Below are positions 1 to 7,016 of a stretch of DNA of 22,066 bases, piece by piece. The stretch spans positions 1 to 22,066 of the forward strand of contig JAHBAQ020000103.1 in the NCBI GenBank assembly GCA_018500045.2. Reading direction: 5' to 3'. A program made the translations under genes and the position numbers. The notes under the pieces were generated by a model. That model had not been told where the DNA came from. It worked only from the letters and a program-made list of their open reading frames with translations, and did not search any database. Positions within the stretch are counted from its first letter, which is position 1, and each line of letters starts with the position of its first letter. The DNA comes from Candidatus Shapirobacteria bacterium. Lineage in GTDB: Bacteria; Patescibacteriota; Microgenomatia; UBA12405.

Positions 1-19
1 AGATGTGTATAAGAGACAG
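1..19 (+). other. Tn5/Nextera mosaic-end adapter remnant
   Basis: The first 19 bases, AGATGTGTATAAGAGACAG, are identical to the Tn5 mosaic end used in Nextera tagmentation libraries. This is library DNA left on the contig edge, not genome sequence. Read in frame with the following gene it gives a spurious N-terminus (GTG at 5, then YKRQ). Genomic sequence should be taken to begin at base 20. Confidence 0.97.
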
Positions 20-274
20 GTTTCTAATATGATCAAATCAGTTGTTGGTTGGGATATCGCTTTGACAATGACCGAAATCCAACCGGAAATCATCAAAATC
101 AGTATGCGTACTCGTGATAGTCAAAAGTACGATTTAGCCAAAATTGCTGTGGCTACCAAAGCTGGCGGTGGCCACAAAGCTGCTGCTGGAGCCACCTTAA
201 ATATGACTTTACCTCAAGCTAAAGAAACTATTTTGGCCATCATCAAAAAACTTTACCCAAAAATAAACCAATAG
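20..274 (+). CDS. DHH-family phosphoesterase, C-terminal fragment (NrnA-like)
   Basis: This is the last 84 residues of a protein whose 5' part lies beyond the contig edge. The motif GGGHKAAAG, with its surrounding hydrophobic strands, is the glycine-rich substrate-binding signature of the DHHA1 domain. That domain closes DHH phosphoesterases such as NrnA (oligoribonuclease / pAp phosphatase) and RecJ. A short C-terminus directly after the motif fits NrnA-type proteins better than RecJ. The catalytic DHH domain is not in the window, so nanoRNA or pAp hydrolysis is inferred from the family only. The apparent GTG start at base 5 is made of adapter sequence and is not real. An internal ATG exists at 29, but the gene almost certainly starts further upstream. 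The stop is TAG. In related genomes NrnA-like genes often follow rbfA; that cannot be checked here. Confidence 0.8.
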   Translation, partial: VSNMIKSVVGWDIALTMTEIQPEIIKISMRTRDSQKYDLAKIAVATKAGGGHKAAAGATLNMTLPQAKETILAIIKKLYPKINQ

Positions 275-295
275 ACTGAATAATTTTCTACTTTC

Positions 296-324
296 TTGCG
301 ACTTTATACTTTTAACTTTATACT
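296..324 (+). promoter_or_regulatory. Predicted promoter of the HIT gene (leaderless type)
   Basis: TTGCGA (296-301) and TATACT (319-324) are separated by 17 bases. The -10 box ends 6 bases before the ATG at 331, so transcription would begin at or next to the start codon. An 11-base direct repeat, ACTTTATACTT, at 301-311 and 315-325 supplies a second TATACT at 305-310. Confidence 0.5.
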
Positions 325-330
325 TACTCG

Positions 331-765
331 ATGGGAGATTGTATTTTTTGTAAAATTATCGCCGGTGAAATACCTTGTTATAAAGTTTATGAAGATGATT
401 TATTTTTAGCTTTTTTAGACATTAACCCTTTAAATTTAGGCCATACTCTACTTGTACCCAAGCAACACTTCAATTGGGTAGACGAAGTCGAACCTTACGA
501 TCAATATTGGCAAATCGCTCGTAAGTTGAGCTTAGCCATTCAAAAAGCTACTCAATCTATTTTAGTCTCTAAAATCGTTTATGGTCTCGGTGTTTCTCAT
601 GCTCACATTCATCTTGTTCCAAAATACGAAAAAGACGACCATATTGGTGGTATTCATCCAAATAATATTAAAAAAATTTCCTCAGCAGAAATGACTCAAA
701 TTGCCAAAAAAATTAACGAATCACTTAGTTCCCAGATCTCTGTGCTCTCACACGATCAACCTTAG
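331..765 (+). CDS. HIT-family nucleotide-binding hydrolase
   Basis: A 144-residue histidine-triad protein. The family signature H-x-H-x-H is at residues 90-94 (SHAHIHLVPK); the middle histidine is normally the nucleophile that forms a nucleotidyl intermediate. The N-terminus CIFCKIIAGEIP, with Cys4 and Cys7, is the typical start of HINT/Fhit-like bacterial HIT proteins, where the Cys pair can contribute to a zinc site. The length matches the family. The likely activity is hydrolysis of a nucleoside phosphoramidate or dinucleotide; the substrate is unknown. The ATG at 331 starts precisely at the family N-terminus. No ribosome-binding motif precedes it, and the -10 box suggests a leaderless mRNA. 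Its last 41 bases overlap, tail to tail, the 3' end of the BipA gene on the other strand. Confidence 0.93.
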   Translation: MGDCIFCKIIAGEIPCYKVYEDDLFLAFLDINPLNLGHTLLVPKQHFNWVDEVEPYDQYWQIARKLSLAIQKATQSILVSKIVYGLGVSHAHIHLVPKYEKDDHIGGIHPNNIKKISSAEMTQIAKKINESLSSQISVLSHDQP

Positions 766-2572
766 TCAAAAGTTTTTTTCTTAATCGAATTTTTTGTGGT
801 GTCACATCAATCAGCTCGTCACTATTAATAAAATCCAAAGATTCTTCAATCGAATACTTTACTGCTGGAGCCAAAACGATATTATCATCATTTCCTGCCG
901 AACGGGTGTTGGTTAAATGTTTACCTTTACAAATATTTATCTCTAAATCTCCTTCCACTGGTCTCAAACCCACTACCTGGCCTTCATAAACTTGTTCATT
1001 AGGATCAATAAAGTTAGTTCCCCGGTGTTGAGCCAAATCCAAACCAAAAGATAAAGCTTTTCCGGTTTCAAAAGCAATCATTACTCCATTTCTTTCTTTT
1101 TTATTTTCTTCTTGTTTTAGTTCATAACCCAAAAATAGGGTATTAATTGACACTGTTCCTTTTGTTGCTGACACCAATGCATTACGTAAACCTAAACCAT
1201 TTCTTTCACTGATTTTGTAAGTCATTCTAGTTCCGGTTTTGTCATCAGTCGTCATATCCAACATTTCACCTTTTCTTTTACCCAATTCGGCCGTTACCGT
1301 TCCTACATATTCCTCCGGAGTAATAATTATCATCTCATTAAATGGTTCACAAACTTTTCCATCAATTGTTTTTAAAATTACTTCTGGTTTACCTACTTCC
1401 ATAGCGTAACCTTCACGGCGTAATTTTTCGATTAATATCGCCAAATGTAGTTCACCCCGTCCTGATACTAATACTCGGATACTATCATTTGGATCATCTT
1501 CCAATTTCAAGCCTAAATTAGTTTCTACCTCTACTCTTAACCTTTCTTTGAGTTCACGACTAGTCAGAAATTTTGCCTCGTCTTTAGCAAAGATACCAGT
1601 ATTAGGCCCAAAACTAGCTTTAAGAGTTGGTGGAGTTATTTCAATTGTTGGTAATGCTACTTGGCAATTAATATCTGTCAATGTTTGACCAATTTCAATA
1701 GCAGAAATTCCTGCCAAATAAACTATTTCTCCAGAACCAGCCTCAGTCACCTCCACTTTATTAATTCCTTCATTAACATACATTCTTTCCACTCTAAAAT
1801 TACCTTTAGTCTTTTGATCCGAACTAACCAAAGATACCGACATCCCTTTACTAATTTTCCCTTTATTAATTCTTCCTACAGCCAATTTTCCCAAATACTC
1901 GTTTTTTTCAAAATTAGATACTAACATTTGAAAAGGTGAGTCGATATCTCTAACAGCATTAGGAATCGTTTCTAAAATCTGTTCAAAAACTGGACTAATA
2001 TCGGCTGCCTGTTCCATACTTTCTGGCATTTCTCTAAAAGCCTTACCGTCTCTACCAATACAATAAATAGTTGGGAAATCCAACAACTCTGGATCATCTA
2101 CCAAAGACAAAAATAAATTTTCAGTATCGGCTAACACTTTTTTAACCTGTTGGTCTTTTCGGTCAATTTTATTGATTATTAAAATAACCTTCAGTTTATT
2201 TTCCAAAGCTCTCTTTAATACAAATTTTGTTTGCGATAATGGACCCTCAGCTGCGTCTACAATTAACAACACTCCGTCAACCATATTTAATACTCGTTCC
2301 ACTTCACCACCAAAATCAGCGTGACCTGGAGTGTCCACGATATTAATTTTAGTATTTTTATAAAAAACTGAAGTATTTTTCGATAAAATTGTAATTCCTT
2401 TTTCTCTTTCCAAATCATTACTATCCATAATTCGATCCATTTTCATTTCATCTTGGTTATCTCTAAAAGTGTGAGTCTGTTTCAAAAGTGCGTCCACCAA
2501 AGTAGTCTTGCCATGATCAACATGGGCAATAACAGCAACATTTCGAATATCGGTCAAATTAGGCATTCGCAT
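725..2572 (-). CDS. typA: Ribosome-associated translational GTPase BipA/TypA
   Basis: A 615-residue GTPase of the EF-G-like BipA/TypA family, full length for the family. It binds ribosomes and supports assembly and translation under stress or at low temperature. Visible motifs: G1 AHVDHGKTT (16-24), G2 REKGITI (around 56-62), G3 DTPGH (80-84) and G4 NKID (134-137). Domain II and EF-G-like domains III and V follow. The BipA-specific C-terminal region includes VYEGQVVG, KHLTNTR and the basic ending RLRKKLLTKVDRVRAQRSGN. The usual G5-region SA(L/K) is replaced by IG (YCIGRDGKA). The start is ATG at 2572; an alternative Met lies two codons in. A tail-to-tail overlap with the HIT gene leaves no room for a separate terminator. 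It is transcribed divergently from the C39-like peptidase gene. Confidence 0.97.
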   Translation of the reverse strand: MRMPNLTDIRNVAVIAHVDHGKTTLVDALLKQTHTFRDNQDEMKMDRIMDSNDLEREKGITILSKNTSVFYKNTKINIVDTPGHADFGGEVERVLNMVDGVLLIVDAAEGPLSQTKFVLKRALENKLKVILIINKIDRKDQQVKKVLADTENLFLSLVDDPELLDFPTIYCIGRDGKAFREMPESMEQAADISPVFEQILETIPNAVRDIDSPFQMLVSNFEKNEYLGKLAVGRINKGKISKGMSVSLVSSDQKTKGNFRVERMYVNEGINKVEVTEAGSGEIVYLAGISAIEIGQTLTDINCQVALPTIEITPPTLKASFGPNTGIFAKDEAKFLTSRELKERLRVEVETNLGLKLEDDPNDSIRVLVSGRGELHLAILIEKLRREGYAMEVGKPEVILKTIDGKVCEPFNEMIIITPEEYVGTVTAELGKRKGEMLDMTTDDKTGTRMTYKISERNGLGLRNALVSATKGTVSINTLFLGYELKQEENKKERNGVMIAFETGKALSFGLDLAQHRGTNFIDPNEQVYEGQVVGLRPVEGDLEINICKGKHLTNTRSAGNDDNIVLAPAVKYSIEESLDFINSDELIDVTPQKIRLRKKLLTKVDRVRAQRSGN

Positions 2573-2607
2573 ATTCTACTACAAGATCATAATAATTCAA
2601 TCATTAA

Positions 2608-2616
2608 ATGATAACA
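2608..2616 (-). promoter_or_regulatory. Predicted extended -10 promoter for typA
   Basis: On the minus strand the sequence reads TGTTATCAT: a TGn extension followed by TATCAT, five of six bases matching TATAAT. This would give a leader of about 30 bases before the typA ATG. No good -35 box sits at 17 bases, which is acceptable for an extended -10. Confidence 0.4.
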
Positions 2617-2622
2617 AATTAT

Positions 2623-2636
2623 TCCAATTTATTGGA
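2623..2636. repeat. Inverted repeat between divergent typA and peptidase promoters
   Basis: TCCAAT (2623-2628), a two-base centre TT, then ATTGGA (2631-2636): a perfect 6-base dyad. It lies upstream of both predicted -10 boxes in the divergent intergenic region, so it could be an operator serving both genes. No regulator is identified. Chance occurrence in AT-rich DNA is possible. Confidence 0.3.
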
Positions 2637-2644
2637 TTAATTTA

Positions 2645-2650
2645 TATAAT
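2645..2650 (+). promoter_or_regulatory. TATAAT -10 box for the peptidase-prfB gene run
   Basis: A perfect TATAAT ends 5 bases before the ATG at 2656, so transcription would start at or beside the start codon. A weak -35 (TTCCAA, 2622-2627) sits 17 bases upstream. This would be the main promoter of the plus-strand run up to 6957. Confidence 0.45.
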
Positions 2651-2655
2651 TAACT

Positions 2656-3426
2656 ATGTTAAAAAATAAACTTATTTTTGTTCCGATTATTTTAATCATA
2701 TTTATTAGTTTTGGTCTCATTTTTTTAAAAAAATATCCTGTCTCAAAAGTAGAAAATAAAATCACTCAAATTTCTCAAAAAGTCGAAGAAATCAAAGAAA
2801 GTGTTGTACCCGTTCCTACTAAGATTCTTTCTTCTGGACTTCCTAATAAACATTTAATTAAAACTGCTTTTGTTCCTCAATCACCCGAGAAAAATTGGGA
2901 TCAACCCTGGCAAGATGCTTGCGAGGAAGCTTCACTTTTAACCGTTGATTATTACTACCGTCAAATAAGCCAATCTGATCCTCAAACTATCAAAAATGAT
3001 CTTCAAAAAATATTTGATTTTGAAACCCAGCAATCTTTTACTCATGATGTTAACTTGGATCAAATGGCTTTAGTTGCTCAAGATTACTTAAAATATACTC
3101 CAAAAATTATTAACAACCCAACTATTGAAGACATTAAAACCCACATTTCTCAAGACATCCCTATTATTGTCCCCGCCAACGGTAAAACTTTATATCAAGA
3201 AAATAAACACTTCAAAGACGGTGGTCCTTATTATCATAATTTAGTTATTCTTGGATATGATGATAATACTCAAAAATTTACAGTTCACGACGTTGGTACT
3301 CAGTTTGGTGCTTACTTTAAATATACCTATTCATTGCTTATGGAAAGTATTCACGACTTCCCCAAAAGCCTTCAAAAAGAAGATATTAATCAAGGTGATA
3401 AAAAGATCCTAATTTTGCTAAAATAA
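2656..3426 (+). CDS. Membrane-anchored C39-like papain-fold peptidase
   Basis: A 256-residue protein with one N-terminal membrane segment (about 6-26) and no obvious signal cleavage site, so the bulk faces outside the membrane. After a linker of about 45 residues comes a peptidase C39-like (papain-fold) domain. It opens with the FVPQSP strand, then the nucleophile region WQDACEEASLL with Cys89, a catalytic-histidine strand GGPYYHNLVILGYD (His194) and the acidic partner in TVHDVGTQFG (Asp212). All three triad residues are present, so proteolytic or related thiol-hydrolase activity is plausible. The substrate is unknown. It is not fused to an ABC transporter, unlike the bacteriocin-processing C39 peptidases. 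It is the first gene of a tight plus-strand run, 5 bases before the cyclophilin lipoprotein. Predicted leaderless start. Confidence 0.8.
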   Translation: MLKNKLIFVPIILIIFISFGLIFLKKYPVSKVENKITQISQKVEEIKESVVPVPTKILSSGLPNKHLIKTAFVPQSPEKNWDQPWQDACEEASLLTVDYYYRQISQSDPQTIKNDLQKIFDFETQQSFTHDVNLDQMALVAQDYLKYTPKIINNPTIEDIKTHISQDIPIIVPANGKTLYQENKHFKDGGPYYHNLVILGYDDNTQKFTVHDVGTQFGAYFKYTYSLLMESIHDFPKSLQKEDINQGDKKILILLK

Positions 3427-3431
3427 ACTAT

Positions 3432-4025
3432 ATGAACCAAAAAATTAAATTGCTCAGTTTGATTATTGTTTCATCTTTAATTATTTCTGGTTGTACTTCC
3501 AAATCAACCATTAAACCAAGTCAAAATATGGATTTAAACACCCCAACTATACCAACCGCAGTTGTTACTCAAATATCTAGTCAAACCAAAGAAAATTCAA
3601 TCGTTTCTCTAAAAACCAAAGACGGTGAAATTCTCATCAAACTATATCAAGACAAGGCCCCAAAAACCGTCGCCAATTTTATTAAGAAATCTGATTCGGG
3701 ATTTTATAATAACTTGACTTTTCATCGGGTTATACCGGGTTTTATGGCTCAAGGAGGTGATCCATTAGGTAATGGTACTGGGGGTGGCTCTATTGACTCA
3801 GAAATTAATAATATACCTTTTGTTCGTGGTACCATCGGTTTAGCTCGTGGTGCTAACAAGGCCATTTCCAATGATAGCCAGTTCTTTATTTGCTTTAGTA
3901 CCGAAGGTTGTCAACATTTAACTTCAGATTACGTTAATTTTGGTGAAGTTATCTCTGGCTTAGATGTACTCGACAAGATAGTTCAAGGCGACAAAATTAT
4001 TAGTCTTACCTCTAAAACTAAATAA
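3432..4025 (+). CDS. Lipoprotein cyclophilin-type peptidyl-prolyl isomerase
   Basis: A 197-residue protein. Residues 1-21 are a lipoprotein signal ending LIISGC, with Cys21 as the lipidation site. A Thr/Ser/Pro-rich linker leads to a cyclophilin domain from about residue 56 to the end. Family motifs are TFHRVIPGFMAQGGDP (96-111, with catalytic Arg99 and the Phe/Gln pocket residues), RGTIGLARG and the SQFFI strand (149-153). The expected role is to speed proline isomerisation in exported proteins at the outer face of the membrane. By motif spacing, the position of human CypA Trp121 is His162, which predicts weak cyclosporin binding. A disulfide between Cys154 and Cys160 is possible, and the neighbouring gene is a CPHC redox protein. 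Its stop codon overlaps the next start (TAATG), indicating translational coupling. Confidence 0.93.
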   Translation: MNQKIKLLSLIIVSSLIISGCTSKSTIKPSQNMDLNTPTIPTAVVTQISSQTKENSIVSLKTKDGEILIKLYQDKAPKTVANFIKKSDSGFYNNLTFHRVIPGFMAQGGDPLGNGTGGGSIDSEINNIPFVRGTIGLARGANKAISNDSQFFICFSTEGCQHLTSDYVNFGEVISGLDVLDKIVQGDKIISLTSKTK

Positions 4026-4465
4026 TGATTAAACGAGCCACTTATTTTATTGTTGCTATCTTTATTTTTGCTGGTCTTTTTTGGCTCCTGTCTCAGCCGC
4101 CAAAAAATACTCCTAAGCTTGATAATTCCAATATAACCGCAGAAGAAAAGAATACTTACAAAGACTTTCCAGTTTATGACAGTCCAGATTTAGTTTTTTA
4201 TTGGGGTAATGGTTGTCCTCATTGCGAAAATGTCGAAAAATGGCTTAAAGAAAATAACACTGATCAAAAACTCAAAATAAATTACAAAGAAGTTTATTAC
4301 AACACTAATAATCAAGCAGATTTAGAGAAAACTGTTAAAGAGTATTGTCCAGAATTAATCAGCCAAGAAGGAATTGGTGTTCCGTTTGGTTTTGATTCCA
4401 TCAATAAAAAATGTATTCAAGGCGACACACCTATCATCGAATTCCTTTCCTCAAAGTTAAAATAA
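4025..4465 (+). CDS. Membrane-anchored thioredoxin-like CPHC protein
   Basis: A 146-residue protein. An N-terminal membrane segment (about 6-22) is followed by a linker and a small thioredoxin-like domain. The active site is FYWGNGCPHCENVEKWL, with the redox pair Cys64 and Cys67. CPHC is the DsbA-type dipeptide and is associated with oxidising thioredoxin folds. A cis-proline-like segment, GIGVPFGF (Pro120), lies where thioredoxins carry the cis-Pro loop. The domain is shorter than DsbA and has no room for the full helical insertion. Two further cysteines (108 and 130) could form a structural disulfide. Role inferred: extracytoplasmic disulfide formation or isomerisation, perhaps acting on the cysteine-bearing neighbours. 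The start overlaps the previous stop by one base. Confidence 0.82.
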   Translation: MIKRATYFIVAIFIFAGLFWLLSQPPKNTPKLDNSNITAEEKNTYKDFPVYDSPDLVFYWGNGCPHCENVEKWLKENNTDQKLKINYKEVYYNTNNQADLEKTVKEYCPELISQEGIGVPFGFDSINKKCIQGDTPIIEFLSSKLK

Positions 4466-4469
4466 TTAA

Positions 4470-4853
4470 ATGGCCAAAAAATCTAAGCCCCAAAAAATCA
4501 CTTTTGGTAGCCTTATTCGATTGGTAATTTTTGGAGTTATTGTCTTTTTTTTAATTAGTTGGTTTAGCCAATCACAAAACCCAATTACTTTGTCCGAGGA
4601 TCCAACTTTATTTATTGGTGAAACCATCCAATCATCCAATGTTTTAGGCGATATGTATTCAAAATTACCTCAAGATAGTCGTCGTCAATTGGAAAATTTT
4701 AATCAAACCCAAATTGGGATTTTTTTTTCTAACTCCACAGAATTTATTAAATCAAAACTCGATGGTTTCCCTCAAAAACAAATCAAAGAAATAAAAAAGG
4801 GGATTGTCAAAAATATTTCTGATGATATGATCAAAAATATCGACGAAAATTAA
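4470..4853 (+). CDS. Single-span membrane protein of unknown function
   Basis: A 127-residue protein I do not recognise. A basic N-terminus (KKSKPQK) precedes one membrane helix (about 13-33), so the remaining 95 or so residues probably lie outside the membrane. That part is polar, rich in Gln, Lys and Ser, and likely helical. It has no cysteines and no catalytic-looking motif. It lies 4 bases after the thioredoxin-like gene and 1 base before prfB, so it is almost certainly co-transcribed. A run of nine T at 4720-4728 inside the gene encodes Phe-Phe in frame and leaves the reading frame intact. Confidence 0.75.
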   Translation: MAKKSKPQKITFGSLIRLVIFGVIVFFLISWFSQSQNPITLSEDPTLFIGETIQSSNVLGDMYSKLPQDSRRQLENFNQTQIGIFFSNSTEFIKSKLDGFPQKQIKEIKKGIVKNISDDMIKNIDEN

Positions 4854-4854
4854 T

Positions 4855-5928
4855 ATGAAATCACTTCCGGAACTTCAAGAAAAATTTACTGCCATTAAGA
4901 CCAAGCTTAATTTTGAATCTAACCTTCAAAAATTATCCCAACTCGAAAAAGAATCCCAAAACCCTAATCTTTGGAATAATCCATCTCAGGCGCAGGAACT
5001 CCTTCAAACTATTTCCGGTCTTCAAAAAAATATCCAACTTATAAAAGATATCGAATCAGATATTTCTATATTAGAGGAATTTTCTCAACTTTCAGACGGA
5101 TCAGTTGATCCTTCATTAGAAATGGAAATTTCTAATTCTTTGGAAAATCTTAATCAAAAAATATCTTCACTAGAACTCCAAACTTATCTATCAGGAAAGT
5201 ACGATTCTAAATATACCCTTCTTTCGGTTCATTCTGGTCAAGGTGGCACTGAAGCTATGGATTGGGCTTCTATGTTGCAGCGTATGTATTTTCGTTTTTT
5301 TGAACGTAAAGGTTGGAAATATGAAGTTATCGATCTAATTCCAGGTGAAGAAGCCGGTATTAAATCAGTTAATTTCAAAATTTCTCAACCATTTTCTTAT
5401 GGTTATCTCAAAAAAGAATCAGGCGTTCACCGTCTAGTCCGTCTTTCACCTTTCAATGCTGACCAACTTCGACAAACCTCATTTGCTAAAGTCGAAGTCG
5501 TTCCTATTTTAGATTTCAATTCTGATTTTAAAATTCCCGAATCAGAAATTGAGTTTTCCGCTTTCCGCTCCGGTGGTAACGGTGGTCAAAACGTTAATAA
5601 AGTTTCTACTGCCGTTCGTTTGGTTCATAAACCTACTGGTATCAGTGTTTCTTGTCAAAGTCAGCGAGGTCAAGAACAAAACCGAGAATTAGCCCTACAA
5701 ATGTTAACCTCTAAGCTTTGGGCTCTCGAAGAAGAAAAACAAAATCAAGAAAAAAAAGACGTTAAAGGTGAAAATGTTGTTGCTGGTTGGGGGCACCAAA
5801 TCCGATCTTATGTTTTACACCCCTACAAAATGGTCAAAGATCTTCGAACCCGTTATGAAACATCCGATACTACGGCGGTTTTAGATGGTGATCTTGACGC
5901 CTTTATAGAAGCTGAATTAAAATTATAA
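4855..5928 (+). CDS. prfB: Peptide chain release factor 2
   Basis: A 357-residue class I release factor that terminates translation at UGA and UAA. Diagnostic features are the RF2 stop-recognition tripeptide SPF (198-200, in HRLVRLSPF) and the catalytic GGQ (243-245, in [14 protein letters not shown]). The RF2 C-terminal block [19 protein letters not shown] is also present. The N-terminal helical domain is complete ([11 protein letters not shown] aligns with the usual region). The frame is continuous from the ATG, so the +1 programmed frameshift used by many bacteria to autoregulate RF2 is absent. It starts one base after the preceding gene and lies 3 bases before the LCP gene. prfB close to ftsE-ftsX is a known arrangement in several Gram-positive lineages and recurs here with two genes between. 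Confidence 0.97.
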   Translation: MKSLPELQEKFTAIKTKLNFESNLQKLSQLEKESQNPNLWNNPSQAQELLQTISGLQKNIQLIKDIESDISILEEFSQLSDGSVDPSLEMEISNSLENLNQKISSLELQTYLSGKYDSKYTLLSVHSGQGGTEAMDWASMLQRMYFRFFERKGWKYEVIDLIPGEEAGIKSVNFKISQPFSYGYLKKESGVHRLVRLSPFNADQLRQTSFAKVEVVPILDFNSDFKIPESEIEFSAFRSGGNGGQNVNKVSTAVRLVHKPTGISVSCQSQRGQEQNRELALQMLTSKLWALEEEKQNQEKKDVKGENVVAGWGHQIRSYVLHPYKMVKDLRTRYETSDTTAVLDGDLDAFIEAELKL

Positions 5929-5931
5929 AAT

Positions 5932-6957
5932 ATGCCAAAAATAGTCAAAATAACCATAATTTCAGTTTTATTATTAATCGGCCTATCTTTTGGTACTTTT
6001 TACTATAGTGTTAATCTTTTTGCCAAAAAACTTAATCAATCACCAGAAAATATTACCAACTTTGTTAGGGAAATCACCCAATCAAACCCTTATAAAACTC
6101 AAGACAAGGTAAATTTTATGGTTTTAGGTCTTGATAAACGTGACGATTCTCTGGAGAAAACCGAAACTACCGACACAATTATCTTTGCTTCATTAAATCG
6201 AAAAGACAATAAAATTAATTTAATCTCAATCCCTCGTGATTTATGGTTTTACGATCTTAATGTTAAAGTAAATGAAGTTTACCCACTATCTCTCAAAGAA
6301 ACAGATAAAATTTCATTTATTAAAGACAAATTCCAAAAACTAACCGGACAAAAAATTGATCATGTTTTAGTTTTAACCACCGATAATCTAATTCAATTTG
6401 TCAATCTTATTGGTGGTGTTGATGTTACTCTCGAAAAAGGCTTCATTGACAAACAGTATCCTAATCCGGACTATATTAAAGACCCAAAATCTGGCGCTCC
6501 AATATACAAAACTGTTGAATTCCAGGCCGGTCAAATTCATTTAGATCAGTCGAATATAACTGAGTTCGTTCGATCTCGACACGGAGGTGAAACTGCCGCT
6601 CAAAGTGGCACTGATTTAGCTCGTATTCAACGTCAACAACTTGTGATTCAAGCTGTTTTAGACAAAATCAAAACCGGAACTTTTATTAATAATCCATCTC
6701 AAATTTCTAGTCTTTATCGTTTATGGAACGAAAATATCACCAAAGATATTTCTGACTCACAAATAGTCCAAATAATTACCTCATTAGGCCAAAATATTAC
6801 CAAAACCTCTCTCAATAAAATTGAAATAAAAGTTGGTACTTCTGCCAAAGATGGTCTAATTTATCATCCAGCCAGTTTCATCAACAAACAATGGGTTTTT
6901 ATCCCATCCGATAAAGACTATAAATCTTTTCAACAGTTCTTCTCCGACTCAATATAG
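5932..6957 (+). CDS. LytR-CpsA-Psr (LCP) family cell-envelope ligase
   Basis: A 341-residue membrane protein with one N-terminal span (about 6-26) and an extracytoplasmic LCP domain. LCP enzymes move polyprenyl-linked glycopolymers onto peptidoglycan or other envelope acceptors. Visible family residues are the strand NFMVLGLDKR (Asp68, Arg70), TDTIIF (Asp81) and the pyrophosphate-binding IPRDLW (Arg102, Asp103). The GGVDVTL strand and the block EFVRSRHGGE...DLARIQRQQ (Arg214, Arg216, Asp228, Arg231, Arg234, Gln235) follow. The set is complete, so activity is expected. No LytR_C domain is obvious after the core; the last 90 residues are probably the end of the LCP fold. It may attach the glycans built by the locus starting at 11103 (inference). 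Last gene of its run; a 104-base gap follows. Confidence 0.93.
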   Translation: MPKIVKITIISVLLLIGLSFGTFYYSVNLFAKKLNQSPENITNFVREITQSNPYKTQDKVNFMVLGLDKRDDSLEKTETTDTIIFASLNRKDNKINLISIPRDLWFYDLNVKVNEVYPLSLKETDKISFIKDKFQKLTGQKIDHVLVLTTDNLIQFVNLIGGVDVTLEKGFIDKQYPNPDYIKDPKSGAPIYKTVEFQAGQIHLDQSNITEFVRSRHGGETAAQSGTDLARIQRQQLVIQAVLDKIKTGTFINNPSQISSLYRLWNENITKDISDSQIVQIITSLGQNITKTSLNKIEIKVGTSAKDGLIYHPASFINKQWVFIPSDKDYKSFQQFFSDSI

Positions 6958-6977
6958 CTGATTTTAGTTTTCCTATC

Positions 6978-7005
6978 ATCTAAGATCTACGATCTAATAT
7001 CTAAC
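6978..7005. repeat. Four tandem 7-base repeats upstream of the ftsEX operon
   Basis: Four head-to-tail copies of ATCTAxx lie at 6978-6984, 6985-6991, 6992-6998 and 6999-7005: ATCTAAG, ATCTACG, ATCTAAT and ATCTAAC. The array stops two bases before an extended -10 box. A further tandem pair, TTACTAAT, lies at 7023-7030 and 7031-7038. These could be regulator binding sites or a slippage-prone tract replacing a normal -35. Confidence 0.75.
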
Positions 7006-7007
7006 TT

Positions 7008-7016
7008 TGTTATACT
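7008..7016 (+). promoter_or_regulatory. Extended -10 promoter of the ftsEX operon
   Basis: TGTTATACT: a TGn extension plus TATACT (7011-7016). The same nine bases recur at 11084-11092 before the glycosyltransferase operon. Predicted transcription start is near 7023, giving a leader of about 39 bases before the ATG at 7062. There is no recognisable -35 at the right distance; the tandem 7-mers occupy that place. Confidence 0.5.

Noticed and set aside
5..19. GTG at base 5 as the start of the DHH protein
   Set aside because: These codons are adapter sequence. The real gene has no start in the window.
1661..1924. Plus-strand open frame inside typA
   Set aside because: It lies antisense to conserved BipA sequence, has no recognisable domain and no promoter. 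It is a shadow of the real gene.
4720..4728. Nine-T run as a frameshift or phase-variation site
   Set aside because: The frame is intact through it and the downstream protein joins prfB with normal spacing. A single tract in AT-rich DNA is weak evidence.
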